DNA of 40,952 bases from Nodosilinea sp. LEGE 07298 (GCF_015207265.1 NZ_JADEXE010000021.1:1-40952), one strand, 5' to 3'; positions 24,862 through 38,530 are shown, counted from the first letter of the stretch. Numbers and translations: made by a program. The notes: a model not told the origin generated them from the letters alone.

Positions 24862-24997
24862 AGTCGACGTCGGCAAGAGAACAGCGCGCCCCAATGGCAC
24901 AAAACCCATCCTAGCAGGGAGCGCTGTTGCTAACGATCGTCGCTGCTCTCGGCTTTGGGGCCGCGCTGGCGACCTCAAACCTGAGGTTGATCTTGAC

Positions 24998-25462
24998 CTA
25001 CGTAAACAGATAGATAGCCGGTAGCGGAGAATCAATGCCTGCGATCGTAACCATAGCGTCGGGGTCAGCCCCAGCTGCCGGTTTGCCCTGGGCCAGGGGG
25101 ACTGCTGCGGCCACCTCGGCCACGCGATCGGGGCCAGTTTGGTGCAGCATGGTCAGCCAGGCCCAGCCACAGTCTACCAAACGGGCGATATCTACCCCAG
25201 CATAGGCGGGTTCGAACGGGCGCAGGCGGTTTACTCCCTCTCCCAAAAGAATAGAGGCTCCCTGCCAGTTGAGGTTGCTCAGGTGATATAGCCCCACGGC
25301 AATTTGTAGAATGCCCTGGTAAAAGGGTTTTTCTAAGGTATTGGCCTCCATCCAAATCGCTTCCAGTACATCGTGGCAGCGGTAGTACTCGCCTTGGTTA
25401 AACAGAGCAATGCCCTCTTCCAGGCGGGGATCAACACTTTCGGTAGAGATATGAGTAGCCAT
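24998..25462 (-). CDS. DUF309-family protein
   Basis: 154 residues. The core FNQGEYYRCHDVLEAIWMEA at about 21-40 followed by FYQGILQIAVGLYHL and GASILLGEGVNRL is diagnostic of DUF309, an all-helical family with conserved His, Glu and Trp residues of unknown function that is common in cyanobacteria and plastids. The C-terminal 35 residues are less conserved. It is upstream of the cysteine desulfurase on the same strand with a gap of about 137 bases, and divergent from glmM with about 90 bases between the starts, which must hold both promoters. Confidence 0.82.
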   Translation of the reverse strand: MATHISTESVDPRLEEGIALFNQGEYYRCHDVLEAIWMEANTLEKPFYQGILQIAVGLYHLSNLNWQGASILLGEGVNRLRPFEPAYAGVDIARLVDCGWAWLTMLHQTGPDRVAEVAAAVPLAQGKPAAGADPDAMVTIAGIDSPLPAIYLFT

Positions 25463-25553
25463 AGGACTGGCAGAACTGGCCTAGAGGGATAGCTCCATCC
25501 TAAGGCAGAGGTGCTATCCTCCACTGTGAGTGTGAGGTGTGAGGAAAATTAAT

Positions 25554-27029
25554 ATGGTTAGTTCTCCGGTGAGGCCCACGGGCACAGTACCCCTAGGCCA
25601 GCAGCAGAGCGGCAGCGCTACAGCCCCTGAGTTATCTGCTAAAGGATTGGCAAGGTTACCACTACCCCCAGGTCCCTTGTTTGGTACCGATGGCATTCGC
25701 GGTAGAGCGGGCGACCTGTTAACAGCTCCCCTAGCCATGGACATTGGCTACTGGGCCGGGCAGGTCATGCAGGCCAAGGGGCTAGCCGATGGGCCGATTA
25801 TTTTGGGCCAAGACTCTCGCACCTCAGGTCACATGCTGGCTTCGGCCCTCTCGGCAGGCTTGACCGCCGCCGGGCTAGATGTTTGGCACATTGGGCTGTG
25901 CCCCACCCCGGCGGTGGCTTACCTGGCCGAGTCATGCCAGGCTTTGGGCGGAATTATGATTTCGGCCAGCCACAACCCCCCCGCCGACAACGGCATCAAG
26001 TTTTTTGACGGTGATGGCACCAAGCTTGCCAGCACGGTGCAAGCGACGATTGAAGCGGCACTGCGGGGGCAGCTTACGGAGCTAGAGGCAGCCTCTGCTG
26101 CCTGGGGGCAGTGTTACTACCGACCCGAGTTGGTCAACCGCTACGCCAGCTTTTTGCACAAACCTCTGCAGCCCGGCCTCGATTTGGCGGGCATGAAGGT
26201 GGTGCTAGATATGGCCTGGGGATCGGCCACTCGCCTGGCAGAGCAGGTGTTTGTAGAAGCCGGGGCTGAGGTGATTGCGCTGCACGGTGCCCCCGACGGC
26301 GATCGCATCAATGTGGACTGCGGCTCGACCCATCTAGAACCGCTCAAAGCCGCCATTAAGCTGCACCAGGCCGACCTGGGCTTTGCCTTCGATGGCGATG
26401 CCGACCGGGTGATGGCGGTCGATGCCCATGGCCGCGTGGTCGACGGTGACTACATTCTTTATTTCTGGGGCAAGCGACTGCAAGAGCAGGGGCGGCTGCC
26501 CAACCACACCTTAATTTCCACAGTGATGGCCAACCTGGGCTTTGAGCGGGCCTGGGAAAAGCTGGGCGGCACCCTGGTGCGTACCCAGGTCGGCGACCAG
26601 CACGTGTACAGCGAAATGGTGAGCCGGGGGGCCAAGCTCGGGGGCGAGCAGTCGGGCCATATTCTCTGCCACCACTACAGCCTTACGGGCGACGGCATTC
26701 TCACCGCCCTGCACTTGGCTACCCTGGTGCAAGCCCTGGGCGGGTCCTTGGCCGCCCTGGTGGATGACAGCTTTACGACCTACCCGCAGAAGCTGCAAAA
26801 CGTCCAGGTGACCGATCGCGATCGCCGCCTCAACTGGCAAGACAGTGTCCCCGTCTACCAGGCGGTCGAAGCCGCCGAACAGGCCATGGGTAGTGAGGGC
26901 CGGGTGCTAGTGCGCCCCTCCGGCACCGAGCCTGTCATTCGGGTCATGGTCGAAGCGATCGACGGGAGCCTAGTCGATCGCTGGACTCAGCACATTGTAC
27001 AGGCCGTTACCCAGCACCTGGCCGTTTAG
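25554..27029 (+). CDS. glmM: Phosphoglucosamine mutase
   Basis: 491 residues from ATG 25554, with AGGA about nine bases upstream; a GTG at 25539 would add five residues. The enzyme converts glucosamine-6-phosphate to glucosamine-1-phosphate for UDP-GlcNAc, feeding peptidoglycan and surface glycans. FGTDGIRG opens the domain near 44-51. The phosphoserine loop [17 protein letters not shown] has Ser at about 139, the metal loop is [13 protein letters not shown], and the substrate-binding C-terminal domain has [16 protein letters not shown]. About 40 residues of Ser/Pro/Gly-rich extension precede the domain, longer than in E. coli but unremarkable in cyanobacteria. Confidence 0.92.
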   Translation: MVSSPVRPTGTVPLGQQQSGSATAPELSAKGLARLPLPPGPLFGTDGIRGRAGDLLTAPLAMDIGYWAGQVMQAKGLADGPIILGQDSRTSGHMLASALSAGLTAAGLDVWHIGLCPTPAVAYLAESCQALGGIMISASHNPPADNGIKFFDGDGTKLASTVQATIEAALRGQLTELEAASAAWGQCYYRPELVNRYASFLHKPLQPGLDLAGMKVVLDMAWGSATRLAEQVFVEAGAEVIALHGAPDGDRINVDCGSTHLEPLKAAIKLHQADLGFAFDGDADRVMAVDAHGRVVDGDYILYFWGKRLQEQGRLPNHTLISTVMANLGFERAWEKLGGTLVRTQVGDQHVYSEMVSRGAKLGGEQSGHILCHHYSLTGDGILTALHLATLVQALGGSLAALVDDSFTTYPQKLQNVQVTDRDRRLNWQDSVPVYQAVEAAEQAMGSEGRVLVRPSGTEPVIRVMVEAIDGSLVDRWTQHIVQAVTQHLAV

Positions 27030-27089
27030 CCTCCAGCTGTCTAGCACCTCAGGGAAAGCCCGATCAATCGCCTGGCCGCAGCAACGCCC

Positions 27090-28577
27090 CTACTTCCCCG
27101 CCGCCTGGTGGTAGAAGCCCTGCATATCGTCAAACCACTGTCGCCGCGACTCATGCCAGGTGTAGAACATGTGCCCTCCCTGAAAATGGCGCAAGGTAAG
27201 GTTTGAGCGTAGTTCATCGTTGAGCGCCATCTGGTCGACCAGGTGGTTGGATGAAAAGTAGGGCGTCACCAGGTCGTAGATGCCGTGGGTAATGTACACC
27301 TTCAGGTAGGGGTTGAGGGCCATACCCACCCGCAGGTCATCCACCGAGCCCACAAAACCCTGTCGGTAGTCGCTCTCGGGCAAAAACTCCCAGGCTTTGA
27401 AAACTTCAAAGCTGAGCAGGTTGTAGGTCAGGGTGGTGTTGACCCCCAGGGTAGAGCGCAGGTGGCTGTTAATCGCGCCGGTAAACAGGCGATCGATGCC
27501 CTCTAGGGTGGGGTCGGTGCCCTCGTGCAGCACGCGATCGGGAAAGGGGTCGATCGCCGTTACCGATCCATCGTAGAGGCCGAGAATGCGCTGCTGCTGG
27601 CGCAGTAGCTCGCGGGCAAACACCGCAATGTCAATGCGGCCCCGGTGGCGCTGCACGACTTCTGGGGGTAAGCCAATCAGCTCGGCCAGCTGGCCAAAGA
27701 CGCGCTGCTGGTCTTCGGCGGCGGCGGTGCGACCCAGGGCCAGCAGTGGAATCAGCGTTTTGCGGGCAAACTCGGCGGCTTTGGCCCCGTGTGTCATGGG
27801 GCTGTCGGCGGTGTCTACCCGACCGTGGTAAACCGCAGTGGCCGCCATCGACGGGATCACCGTAGCCCAGCCGCTCAGGTTGTAGTCGTTGCCCTCCAGC
27901 AGCATAAACTCCATTACCGGAGAGATTAAAACCGCCCCGCACAGGCCGACGCCATAGTCTTGCTGCAGCTTGCGACAGAGTTTAGCCACTCGAAATCCGC
28001 CGTAGCTCTCGCCAGCAATAAAGACTGGTGAGAGCCAGCGGTGGTGGGTTGATAGATACGCCTGGATAAACTCGCCCAGGGCGTTGAGATCGCGATCGAC
28101 CGTCCAAAATTTTTTGGCGCTGTCGTCGGGTTTATCCCCAGGCTTCTCGGCAGGTTTTTCGTCTGATTTAGCTGATTTTTCCTTATCCTTGGTGAGCATG
28201 CGGCTAAAGCCAGTACCCAGGGGGTCAATAAACACCAAATCGGTAAAGCTTAACCAGCTTTCGCCATTGTCGGTTACCTGCACTGGTGGACGCGGCAGGC
28301 TGCCGTCGGAGTTAAACACGACCCGGCGCGGTCCCAGAGCGCCCATGTGTAGGTAGGCCGACGCGGCCCCAGGGCCACCGTTAAACACAAAGGTAATCGG
28401 TCGCTGGGCTGGGTCTTGATCGCCAATGGTGTACGCCACGTGGAACAGCTCAGCGACGGGTTCATCATTCTCAAAAAGAGTCTGCCACTGGGCTGAGGCG
28501 GTGTAGGGGTGACTGCCGTGGGGGGTCGTAAGCAGATGCTCGGTAGTGTTGCCCTGGCGCTGAGGAGTTTCTGTCAT
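27090..28577 (-). CDS. Serine carboxypeptidase-like peptidase, family S10
   Basis: 495 residues. S10 hallmarks are present: the oxyanion region FVFNGGPGAASAYLHMGALGP near 63-83, FIDPLGTGFSR, the nucleophile in FIAGESYGGFRVAKL near 190-204, the Asp in ITHGIYDLVTPYF and the His in FQGGHMFYTW near the end. The family removes C-terminal residues from peptides and is most familiar from eukaryotic vacuoles, with bacterial members usually uncharacterised. A Lys/Asp/Pro-rich insert at about 125-155 (KDKEKSAKSDEKPAEKPGD) is probably a loop. No signal peptide is visible, so a cytoplasmic location is likely. It converges with glmM. Confidence 0.82.
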   Translation of the reverse strand: MTETPQRQGNTTEHLLTTPHGSHPYTASAQWQTLFENDEPVAELFHVAYTIGDQDPAQRPITFVFNGGPGAASAYLHMGALGPRRVVFNSDGSLPRPPVQVTDNGESWLSFTDLVFIDPLGTGFSRMLTKDKEKSAKSDEKPAEKPGDKPDDSAKKFWTVDRDLNALGEFIQAYLSTHHRWLSPVFIAGESYGGFRVAKLCRKLQQDYGVGLCGAVLISPVMEFMLLEGNDYNLSGWATVIPSMAATAVYHGRVDTADSPMTHGAKAAEFARKTLIPLLALGRTAAAEDQQRVFGQLAELIGLPPEVVQRHRGRIDIAVFARELLRQQQRILGLYDGSVTAIDPFPDRVLHEGTDPTLEGIDRLFTGAINSHLRSTLGVNTTLTYNLLSFEVFKAWEFLPESDYRQGFVGSVDDLRVGMALNPYLKVYITHGIYDLVTPYFSSNHLVDQMALNDELRSNLTLRHFQGGHMFYTWHESRRQWFDDMQGFYHQAAGK

Positions 28578-28736
28578 GGAGATGCAGGTAAGAAAACTCT
28601 ACTTGTTATAGCGCGGGTGCTAATCAGCAGGTCGTCTAGGTGCGATCGCCTAATTGACCACTCTAGGGGCGGACACATTACCCTTTAAGGATTTAGATTG
28701 GGTTAAATCAAATTCTGCTTTTGGAGTTTACACCTG

Positions 28737-29597
28737 ATGAGATGGCTCCTGCCCAACATTATCAGCGCCTTTGATAACGTCTACAGCGGCTGGATTTTGT
28801 GGAACTTGTTTTTGGCGGCGGTGCCGCTGCTGCTGAGCTTTAGTTTGTTTCGCCGCCAGAGCTTAGCCAACCGATGGTTTTTAGCATCCTGCGTGCTGGT
28901 GGGGATAATCGGGGTGCTAGGGCTGGGGTCTCGCATACCTCGTGCCGTGCAAGGTCTCTTTAACGTGCTCAGAGACAACTCCAGCGGCGGCTTCATCTCC
29001 TGGTTTGAGCTGTTGTGGCTACTGGTGGTCATAGCCTTTGCCGGTCTGCTCAGCCTGAAAATTTTCAAAACCAAGCAAAATCCCCAGGGTTGGCTGTGGT
29101 GGGTTGGTCTGGTGGTATTTTTGGTCTTTTTACCCAATGCTCCCTACGTCCTCACCGATATTATTCACCTGATTCGAGGCACCAGCTCGGGGCAGATTCG
29201 CATTTTGGTCGTGGCTCTGGTGTTCATTCCCATCCACGCCATTGCCATTTTGCTAGGGTTTGAAGCTTACGTCATCTCTATTCTCAATCTGGCCGCCTAC
29301 CTCAAACAGCACGGTGCCAAAGCGATGGTTTTGCCCCTTGAGCTGACAATTCACGCGCTCAGTGCGGTGGGCATCTATCTCGGCCGGTTTCTGCGCTTTA
29401 ACAGCTGGGATTTAGTGGTTGACCCCACTGGCGTTATTGCCTATACCCTCGATGCTCTGACCTCAAAGCAACCGGCAGCCGTTATCTTTGTCACCTTTAT
29501 GATCCTGGCTAGCCTCTACTGGGTAATGAAGCAAATCACCCTGGGTCTCAAGCTGCGCATTCGCTATGCCCGCCAGGGTATTGATGTACTTGACTAA
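28737..29597 (+). CDS. DUF1361-family membrane protein
   Basis: 286 residues, with about seven hydrophobic helices, so an integral membrane protein. DUF1361 landmarks are WWVGLVVFLVFLPNAPYVLTDIIHL near 120-145 and GIYLGRFLRFNSWDLVVDP near 215-235. The family has no known reaction. The start ATG follows TTTGGAG about 12 bases upstream. The gene is divergent from the S10 peptidase and followed after 73 bases by the ycf46-type gene on the same strand, which may share its transcript. Confidence 0.82.
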   Translation: MRWLLPNIISAFDNVYSGWILWNLFLAAVPLLLSFSLFRRQSLANRWFLASCVLVGIIGVLGLGSRIPRAVQGLFNVLRDNSSGGFISWFELLWLLVVIAFAGLLSLKIFKTKQNPQGWLWWVGLVVFLVFLPNAPYVLTDIIHLIRGTSSGQIRILVVALVFIPIHAIAILLGFEAYVISILNLAAYLKQHGAKAMVLPLELTIHALSAVGIYLGRFLRFNSWDLVVDPTGVIAYTLDALTSKQPAAVIFVTFMILASLYWVMKQITLGLKLRIRYARQGIDVLD

Positions 29598-29670
29598 GCT
29601 TCCGGAATCTACGGTGCAGAAAGTGTAGGCAGAAACGGGCACCTTAGCCCTAGCGTTACTACCGGCAACC

Positions 29671-31203
29671 ATGTCTTTTAAAGCCAGCGTGCAGCACTTT
29701 CAAACCTTGGTGACCTCCTTTCACCCGGTTGTGATAATCGATACCGTTGAAGAAGAACGGGTGCAGGGGTTAATCAGTGCGGCCTGTAGAGATATGCAGA
29801 TGGCGGTGTTTGAGTGGAGCATTGCTCAGGGGCTGATGCGATCGCCCAACAGCCCCGACAACCGCTGGCAAAACGAGTACGCTCCTCCAGGGGCCAGGCG
29901 TGGGCAGGCTTTACCCAAAACGGCCGAACCCATCGACATGCTGCGCCATATTCAAGAAATGAACTTTAAAGCCATCTTTTGGCTAAAGGATTTTGCTCCC
30001 CACCTTAAAGATGCAGTGATAGCCCGGCAGTTCCGAGAAGTGGCAGAGCAGTTCTCCCACAATCGTTCCACCCTGGTGATTAGCGGCAGCGGCAACACCC
30101 TACCCGCTGAAATTGCCCACGATGCCGTGTACTTCGACATCAAGCTCCCTGAGCCTGAAGAGCTATACGAGGCCGTTTCCGACGTGGTCCGGGTGCTGAA
30201 AGGTCGAGTCAAAGTTGAACTTAGCCCCGAAGACATTCACGTTCTGGTCAAAGCGCTCCAGGGCATGACCCTGAGCCAAACCCGCAAGGTAATCGCCTAC
30301 GCCGCCCTCCATGACGGCAAGCTGAACGCTGATGATGTGAAGCGAGTGCTAGAACGCAAAGCCCGCGTCATCCACGAAGAGGGTTTGCTCGACTACTTTC
30401 CAGCTGAGACTAACCTGGCCCAGCTGGGCGGCTTTGAGGGCCTCAAACGCTGGCTCGGCTACGCCAAAGTCGGTTTTACGCCCCAGGCCCGCCAGTACAA
30501 CCTGCCTGCTCCTAAGGGCATCTTAATCGTAGGCATTCAGGGCTGCGGTAAGTCACTGGCGGCCAAAACCATTGCCCGCCAGTGGCAGCTGCCACTGCTC
30601 AAGCTGGATGCTGGTCGCCTCTACAATAAGTACGTGGGCGAGTCAGACAAAAACTTTCGCCGTGCTGTCACCATGGCCGAGACCATGGCTCCCTGCATTC
30701 TATGGATTGACGAAATCGAGAAGAGTATGGGGCAGAGCAGCGGTGAGGCCGATGGGGGATTGAGCCGTCGCCTGTTTGGTTATTTTCTCACCTGGCTACA
30801 GGAAAAATCCCAGGAAATCTTTGTCGTTGCCACCGCCAATGATCTGTCCGCCATTCCCCCCGAGCTGCTGCGCAAGGGCCGTTTTGACGAAATCTTTTTT
30901 GTAGACCTGCCCGAGGCCGATGAGCGCCGCGATATTTTGCACATTCACCTCGATCGCCGCCAGCAGGGCCTACAGAACTTTAGTCTGGAGGAGTTGGTTG
31001 TTGCTACCGACGGCTTTAGCGGCGCTGAAATCGAGCAGGCCGTGATCACCGCCCACTACCGCGCCCTCTACGAAAACCGCCCCGCTGACACCACGCTAGT
31101 GATAGAAGAAATTAAGCGTACTGTGCCCCTCTCAATTACCCGACGGGAGGACATTCAACGGCTGCGTACCCTGGCTCAGGAACGTTTTGTAGCCGTTCGT
31201 TAG
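29671..31203 (+). CDS. ycf46: AAA+ ATPase of the Ycf46 family
   Basis: 510 residues. An N-terminal alpha/beta half (1-255) is typical of Ycf46, followed by an AAA+ module: Walker A GIQGCGKS near 288-295, [11 protein letters not shown], Walker [12 protein letters not shown] near 341-351, sensor 1 VVATAND and an arginine-finger region [13 protein letters not shown], then the small helical lid ending in [11 protein letters not shown]. Ycf46 is encoded in some plastid genomes and across cyanobacteria, where it has been linked to inorganic carbon use and photosynthesis. The pore residues suggest substrate remodelling, but the target is unknown. Length and domain order are normal. Confidence 0.87.
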   Translation: MSFKASVQHFQTLVTSFHPVVIIDTVEEERVQGLISAACRDMQMAVFEWSIAQGLMRSPNSPDNRWQNEYAPPGARRGQALPKTAEPIDMLRHIQEMNFKAIFWLKDFAPHLKDAVIARQFREVAEQFSHNRSTLVISGSGNTLPAEIAHDAVYFDIKLPEPEELYEAVSDVVRVLKGRVKVELSPEDIHVLVKALQGMTLSQTRKVIAYAALHDGKLNADDVKRVLERKARVIHEEGLLDYFPAETNLAQLGGFEGLKRWLGYAKVGFTPQARQYNLPAPKGILIVGIQGCGKSLAAKTIARQWQLPLLKLDAGRLYNKYVGESDKNFRRAVTMAETMAPCILWIDEIEKSMGQSSGEADGGLSRRLFGYFLTWLQEKSQEIFVVATANDLSAIPPELLRKGRFDEIFFVDLPEADERRDILHIHLDRRQQGLQNFSLEELVVATDGFSGAEIEQAVITAHYRALYENRPADTTLVIEEIKRTVPLSITRREDIQRLRTLAQERFVAVR

Positions 31204-31308
31204 CGCTGGCTATGGCGGTGGAAAGCCACGAATAGTGGAACTTGCCCTCGGATTTTAAGCCAAAGCGAAGCAAATCTACAGTTTCCTCGACTGTTTAGGC
31301 TTACAAAC

Positions 31309-32436
31309 CTAGGCCCCTAAATAGTCGAGGGCCATTTGAATTGACTTGCAGTCAACTGTAAAGGGATCGTGATAGGACGGTCTAAAGGCTTCCGGCGGCA
31401 GGTTAGAGAAATCTATATCATTTAATAACTTTGGTGTAACCTGGCCTCGAACGCCGCACCACTGTCCGTTGATGCCAGTAATCTGACGGCGGTGCGCCCA
31501 GCGACTAGCCCAGCCTGGAGAGTACAGCTCAACTACCTTAACGCCGCTGTGGGGTAGTGCAGGGTTTTGGAGACCGACGCGGTTGAAGACAAGGTGGCTC
31601 AGGGCTGCGCCATGAACCGCAACGACCACCTTTACATCGCGGGTAATAGACCACTTTTGACTGCAAGTAAGATCTTCAAAATAGTAGGTCTTAAAGCCTT
31701 TTTCCGCTAAAAACTTCTCTACCTCATCGTTGTTCAGTAGATTGCGTTTACCTCGGCGAGGAATAAAGATTTTCTCTACCTCTAAAGGCTCATGGCCAGA
31801 AAAACCGGCGTCATTGAATAGGGTTGCGTGGAGGTTGTAGAGCTTTGCGTCTACACTAGAAACCGCTTCGTCATTAATGATGAGGGAGAATTTGGGGTCT
31901 TCGACGGGCTGATTGTCATTTGCCCGAAAGGCCGAAACCGAGACTAAGTCACCATAGACGCGATCGTCAGTATAAATAACTGGAATACCTAAGGTCTCAA
32001 AGACCTCTTTGGCTAGGCTGGGTGCCCGCTTTCTGAGAATGACATGAATGTCAATATCTTGCCCCAACCGCTTGCTCAGCATTTGTTTAGCAAACAAAGC
32101 AGGAGCGGCAATATTTTCGATAACGTGGGCGATGTTAGTGTCTAGCTCTGGTCGACCATCCAGCAAAAACCTTTCTGGACAATCTACGATTTGCTCCCCT
32201 TTCACTGCTTTAGCAATGGCCCGGTAAAGTTTCCATCGGGTTGACCCTGACTTTCTGGGCTCGCTACGGCCTGTTCGAACCTCTACCTTGACCTGTAGGG
32301 GCTGAAGGTGCTCCTCAGGCATGAATATTCTCTCTATCTCAGAACGGAGGGTATCTCCCAGCGCTGTGGGATAGGAAAAAATCATTGAAGCGGGGATTTT
32401 CAAGTCAGGTAAAACCTCAACAATTGATAAATCCAT
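31309..32436 (-). CDS. GT61-type (DUF563) glycosyltransferase
   Basis: 375 residues, paralogue of the gene at 7345-8511. Family blocks are IFIPRRGKRNLLNNDEVEKFL near 217-237, GFKTYYFEDLTC, and the conserved VHGAALSHLVFNRVGL with His at about 275 intact. A C-terminal block VRGQVTP...VDCKSIQMALDYL is nearly the same in both. This copy lacks the basic tandem-repeat insert of the other. It should transfer a sugar to a surface polysaccharide in the cytoplasm. It lies convergent with ycf46, far from other glycan genes, with a long AT-rich region upstream. Confidence 0.78.
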   Translation of the reverse strand: MDLSIVEVLPDLKIPASMIFSYPTALGDTLRSEIERIFMPEEHLQPLQVKVEVRTGRSEPRKSGSTRWKLYRAIAKAVKGEQIVDCPERFLLDGRPELDTNIAHVIENIAAPALFAKQMLSKRLGQDIDIHVILRKRAPSLAKEVFETLGIPVIYTDDRVYGDLVSVSAFRANDNQPVEDPKFSLIINDEAVSSVDAKLYNLHATLFNDAGFSGHEPLEVEKIFIPRRGKRNLLNNDEVEKFLAEKGFKTYYFEDLTCSQKWSITRDVKVVVAVHGAALSHLVFNRVGLQNPALPHSGVKVVELYSPGWASRWAHRRQITGINGQWCGVRGQVTPKLLNDIDFSNLPPEAFRPSYHDPFTVDCKSIQMALDYLGA

Positions 32437-33386
32437 AAAGGTTCTCTCTAGTTTTGTGATATTTAAGTTTGCGGCTGAAATGCTTAGAGAATAGTTTTGA
32501 ATTTAAGAGTTCCCATCAACTTATCGCAGGTGCTTCTACAGCTAGTTTGGCTGAACAGAACCGTAAGCCTATCGGCAGGCTTCGCCAACGTCGAACGTTC
32601 CCTGAACGGAGAGAGCCAAAAAACATCTCAATACATCTCTAAACCTCTGAAGCAGCTTCGCCATAGGCTCTGCTCAGGGGAAGGTTGCATAAAATTAAGC
32701 ATCTAAAGTTGATGATCGGTAGGTATCTGCCGAATCAGCTAAACTCTAGTGCTTTAAATCTTAGTTCTTTTCGTAAATTCATGGCCGCTAATCTATAGTC
32801 TAGAATACAGCAAAAATATATTAGTTCAAGCAGTTAAGGCGATGAATTCGTGAATTAGTGTTATGGGCTACATGCATGCTCCTTCACGTAGGGCAATGTA
32901 GGTTGCTTGCATTGAGGCGTGATATCTGATTGCCGCAGTGCTTAGAGACAAATTGATATTTTTGCCAAAAATCAACATGACTAAGGTGAGGATCTTCAGA
33001 AGCCAGGTGGCTGAAGTAGGGATAAAACGCCGTAAATGAGCAATAAACATTTCCTTTTACAATACTTTTACTATTAGCAGAGAGGTTTTAATCAGTTGCG
33101 GGCCGTGATCACATGCTTTCTTTACCGTTGGGGCGATTCGTTTAAAGGAATGCTATCCCTAGGCTGCCCAGGTTATGGCTATTGAGACCAGTGGGAGCAG
33201 TATGCAGCTTTATGCCCTGCCGAAGCGCTGGGGGTGATTGGGCTCCCCCGGCGATCGCAGTCCTAGCAGCCTCACCCAGGTCATCTTAGGTAGAGCTGGT
33301 GGGCATACTCCTTACCCTGGCGCAGAAGATTGATCAAGTGTTTATAAATGTTAAATTGGTAAAGCGTTGTCACGAAGCCCCCAGAC
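32437..33386. other. 950-base intergenic region with small cyanobacterial repeats
   Basis: No gene is convincing. Frames of 60-69 codons (32497-32706 plus, 32868-33050 minus) lack ribosome sites and cross repeat sequence. Repeat-like text GGCAGGCTTCGCCAACG lies near 32574-32590. An imperfect hairpin CCTCTGAAGCAG 32644-32655/CTGCTCAGGGG 32670-32680 follows. A short GGGGG...CCCCC hairpin lies about 140 bases before uvrA. The uvrA promoter should be in the last 200 bases. Confidence 0.55.
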
Positions 33387-36491
<3,105 letters not shown>

Positions 36492-36591
36492 GTTATTCAG
36501 AGGCTATGGTGTGGCTAAATCATAGCGGTACGAAAGGGTAATTGGGTGCGTCTGTGGCCTCGTCCGATTACGGGTTCAGTATGTCTAAATG

Positions 36592-36609
36592 CCAGCCCTT
36601 AAAGGCTGG
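36592..36609 (+). terminator. Possible uvrA terminator hairpin
   Basis: CCAGCC (36592-36597) pairs with GGCTGG (36604-36609) about 100 bases after uvrA. A T-rich stretch follows only 20-30 bases later, so this is a weak candidate. Confidence 0.35.
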
Positions 36610-36840
36610 TAACAGAGTAACCTGCCGTTTTTTCTTGTTTTTGAAAACGTCTTTTGTGGGCGAACCATAGCGTAAAAACCGGAATTTTGTCACACCACCT
36701 TTTATAAAAACGCTCTTTCGATGGAAGAAAGTTTCTGTCAACTTTGAGAGGCTTTGAGTACTTCGAGTGGTTTCATCAACGTTGCGAGCCAGAGTATTCC
36801 TGTGACTCAGACCTATCCCAATTCCGTTACGGTTCCTCCA

Positions 36841-38346
36841 ATGGACGCTCACAACCAGAGGCTGGTGTCCTACCTGCATCCTCCTGATTGGTCAAATCCG
36901 GTTCCTGCTGAACGCTATAACCTGGTGGTCATTGGGGCTGGCACCGCAGGGCTGGTCACGGCTGCCGGAGCCGCCATGCTGGGGGCCAAAGTGGCGTTAG
37001 TCGAACAGCATTTGATGGGGGGCGACTGTACCAATGTGGGCTGTGTGCCCTCCAAGGCGATGATTCGCTCGGCGCGGGCGGTGCAGGATGTGCGTCAGGC
37101 CCATCGATACGGGGTGCAGGTGCCCGACGGGGTGCAGGTCAACTTTGCCCAAGTGATGGAGCGGCTGCGGCAGGTGCGGGCAGAAATTAGCGAAAATGAC
37201 TCGGCCCAGCGCATCCAGAGTGAGTATGGCGTAGATATCTTTTTTGGCAAAGCCGCGTTTTCTGGTGGCGACACGATTACCGTGGGTGACCAGACGTTGC
37301 GGTTTCGGAAGGCGGCGATCGCCACCGGCTCCAGCCCCGTCCAACTCCCCATCGACGGGCTGGAGGAAGCGGGCTACCTGACCAATGAAACCGTCTTCAA
37401 CCTGACCGAGTGCCCGCCTCGCCTCGCCATCATCGGTGGTGGCTATATTGGCTGCGAGCTGGCCCAGACCTTTCAGCGCCTGGGGTCGCAGGTGACGCTG
37501 CTGCAGCGGGGCGATCGCATCCTCAAAAAGTCTGACCCCGAGGTCTCTGACCTGATGCAGCGCATTTTTGTAGCGGAAGGCATTGACCTAAAGCTCGATG
37601 CCCAGGCCCAGCGGATAGAACGACACGGCGATGAAAAAGTCATTCACTACCAGCAGGGAGACGAGTCGCATACCGTTGTTGTGGATGAAATTTTGGTTGG
37701 GGTGGGACGTAAGCCCAATAGTCAGGGGCTGGGTCTGGAACAGGTCGGCGTTGAGGCTGACCCCAAGCAGGGTATTTGCATTAACGACTACCTGCAAACC
37801 ACCAATCCGAACATTTACGCCGTTGGCGACTGCTGTATGCGCTGGAAATTTACCCACGCCGCCGATGCCGCCGCCCGTATCTTGATTCAAAATGCGCTGT
37901 TTGCGGTGTTTGGTATCGGTCGTCGCCAGCTGAGCGGGCTCACCATGCCCTGGTGTACCTACACCGACCCGGAAGTGGCCCATGTGGGCCTGCCTGCTAG
38001 TCAGGTGGCCGAGCGGCAGAATGTACGTACCTTTACCCTGTCCCTGTCCGAAGTAGATCGGGCTATCACCGACGGAGAAACCGACGGGTTCGCCAAAATT
38101 CATCTAGATGGCAATCGGGATAAGATTCTTGGGGCAACGGTAGTGGCTCGCCATGCGGGGGAGATGATTAACGAGATTACTTTGGCGATGGAGAAGGGGT
38201 TGGGATTGGGCGCGATCGCAAACGTCATCCATCCCTACCCCACCCAGGCAGAGGTCATTCGCAAAGTCGCCGATGAGTACAGCCTCAGTCGGTTTACCCC
38301 GTTCGTCAAAAAACTTGCCGCTACCTGGCTGCGATGGCGACGGTAA
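36841..38346 (+). CDS. Mercuric-reductase-like FAD-dependent pyridine nucleotide-disulfide oxidoreductase
   Basis: 501 residues from ATG 36841; a TTG at 36754 could add 29 residues of no clear family character. The FAD-binding motif is VVIGAGTAGLVTAAGA near 23-38 and the redox pair is CTNVGC (Cys 63 and 68) in GGDCTNVGCVPSKAM. NAD(P) binding is by IIGGGYIGCELAQTF, the second FAD contact is IYAVGDC, and the catalytic His-Glu pair lies in VIHPYPTQAEV. It lacks the C-terminal Cys pair that real mercuric reductases need to bind Hg(II), and no mer genes are nearby. A general disulfide or quinone reductase is therefore more likely. The 95-base run between the possible uvrA terminator and this gene may hold its promoter. 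Confidence 0.82.
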   Translation: MDAHNQRLVSYLHPPDWSNPVPAERYNLVVIGAGTAGLVTAAGAAMLGAKVALVEQHLMGGDCTNVGCVPSKAMIRSARAVQDVRQAHRYGVQVPDGVQVNFAQVMERLRQVRAEISENDSAQRIQSEYGVDIFFGKAAFSGGDTITVGDQTLRFRKAAIATGSSPVQLPIDGLEEAGYLTNETVFNLTECPPRLAIIGGGYIGCELAQTFQRLGSQVTLLQRGDRILKKSDPEVSDLMQRIFVAEGIDLKLDAQAQRIERHGDEKVIHYQQGDESHTVVVDEILVGVGRKPNSQGLGLEQVGVEADPKQGICINDYLQTTNPNIYAVGDCCMRWKFTHAADAAARILIQNALFAVFGIGRRQLSGLTMPWCTYTDPEVAHVGLPASQVAERQNVRTFTLSLSEVDRAITDGETDGFAKIHLDGNRDKILGATVVARHAGEMINEITLAMEKGLGLGAIANVIHPYPTQAEVIRKVADEYSLSRFTPFVKKLAATWLRWRR

Positions 38347-38472
38347 TTGGCAAAACAATTGGCAAAACCTAGAGCATCGGTACAGTCTCTAAACAACAGC
38401 CTCACTCTGGTGCCCTAGCTCCACCTGGATGCCCTAATTTTGCGGCTCTGCCGCTGGTTTTAGGAGGCAGAG

Positions 38473-38509
38473 GCCCCTTGTTCCAATGCAGCGCATTGGA
38501 ACAAGGGGC
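38473..38509. terminator. Bidirectional terminator hairpin
   Basis: A perfect 17-base-pair inverted repeat (38473-38489 with 38493-38509; arm GCCCCTTGTTCCAATGC) around a 3-base loop lies between the convergent oxidoreductase and SMP-30 genes. The position fits a shared terminator, although T-runs are absent. Confidence 0.65.
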
Positions 38510-38530
38510 AGCGAATACTGAACCGGCGTT

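Noticed and set aside
32497-32706. 69-codon frame upstream of the second GT61 gene
   Set aside because: It crosses small repeat and hairpin sequence and has no ribosome site.
32868-33050. 60-codon minus-strand frame with hydrophobic residues
   Set aside because: Short, AT-rich, no start signals; the hydrophobicity is that expected by chance.
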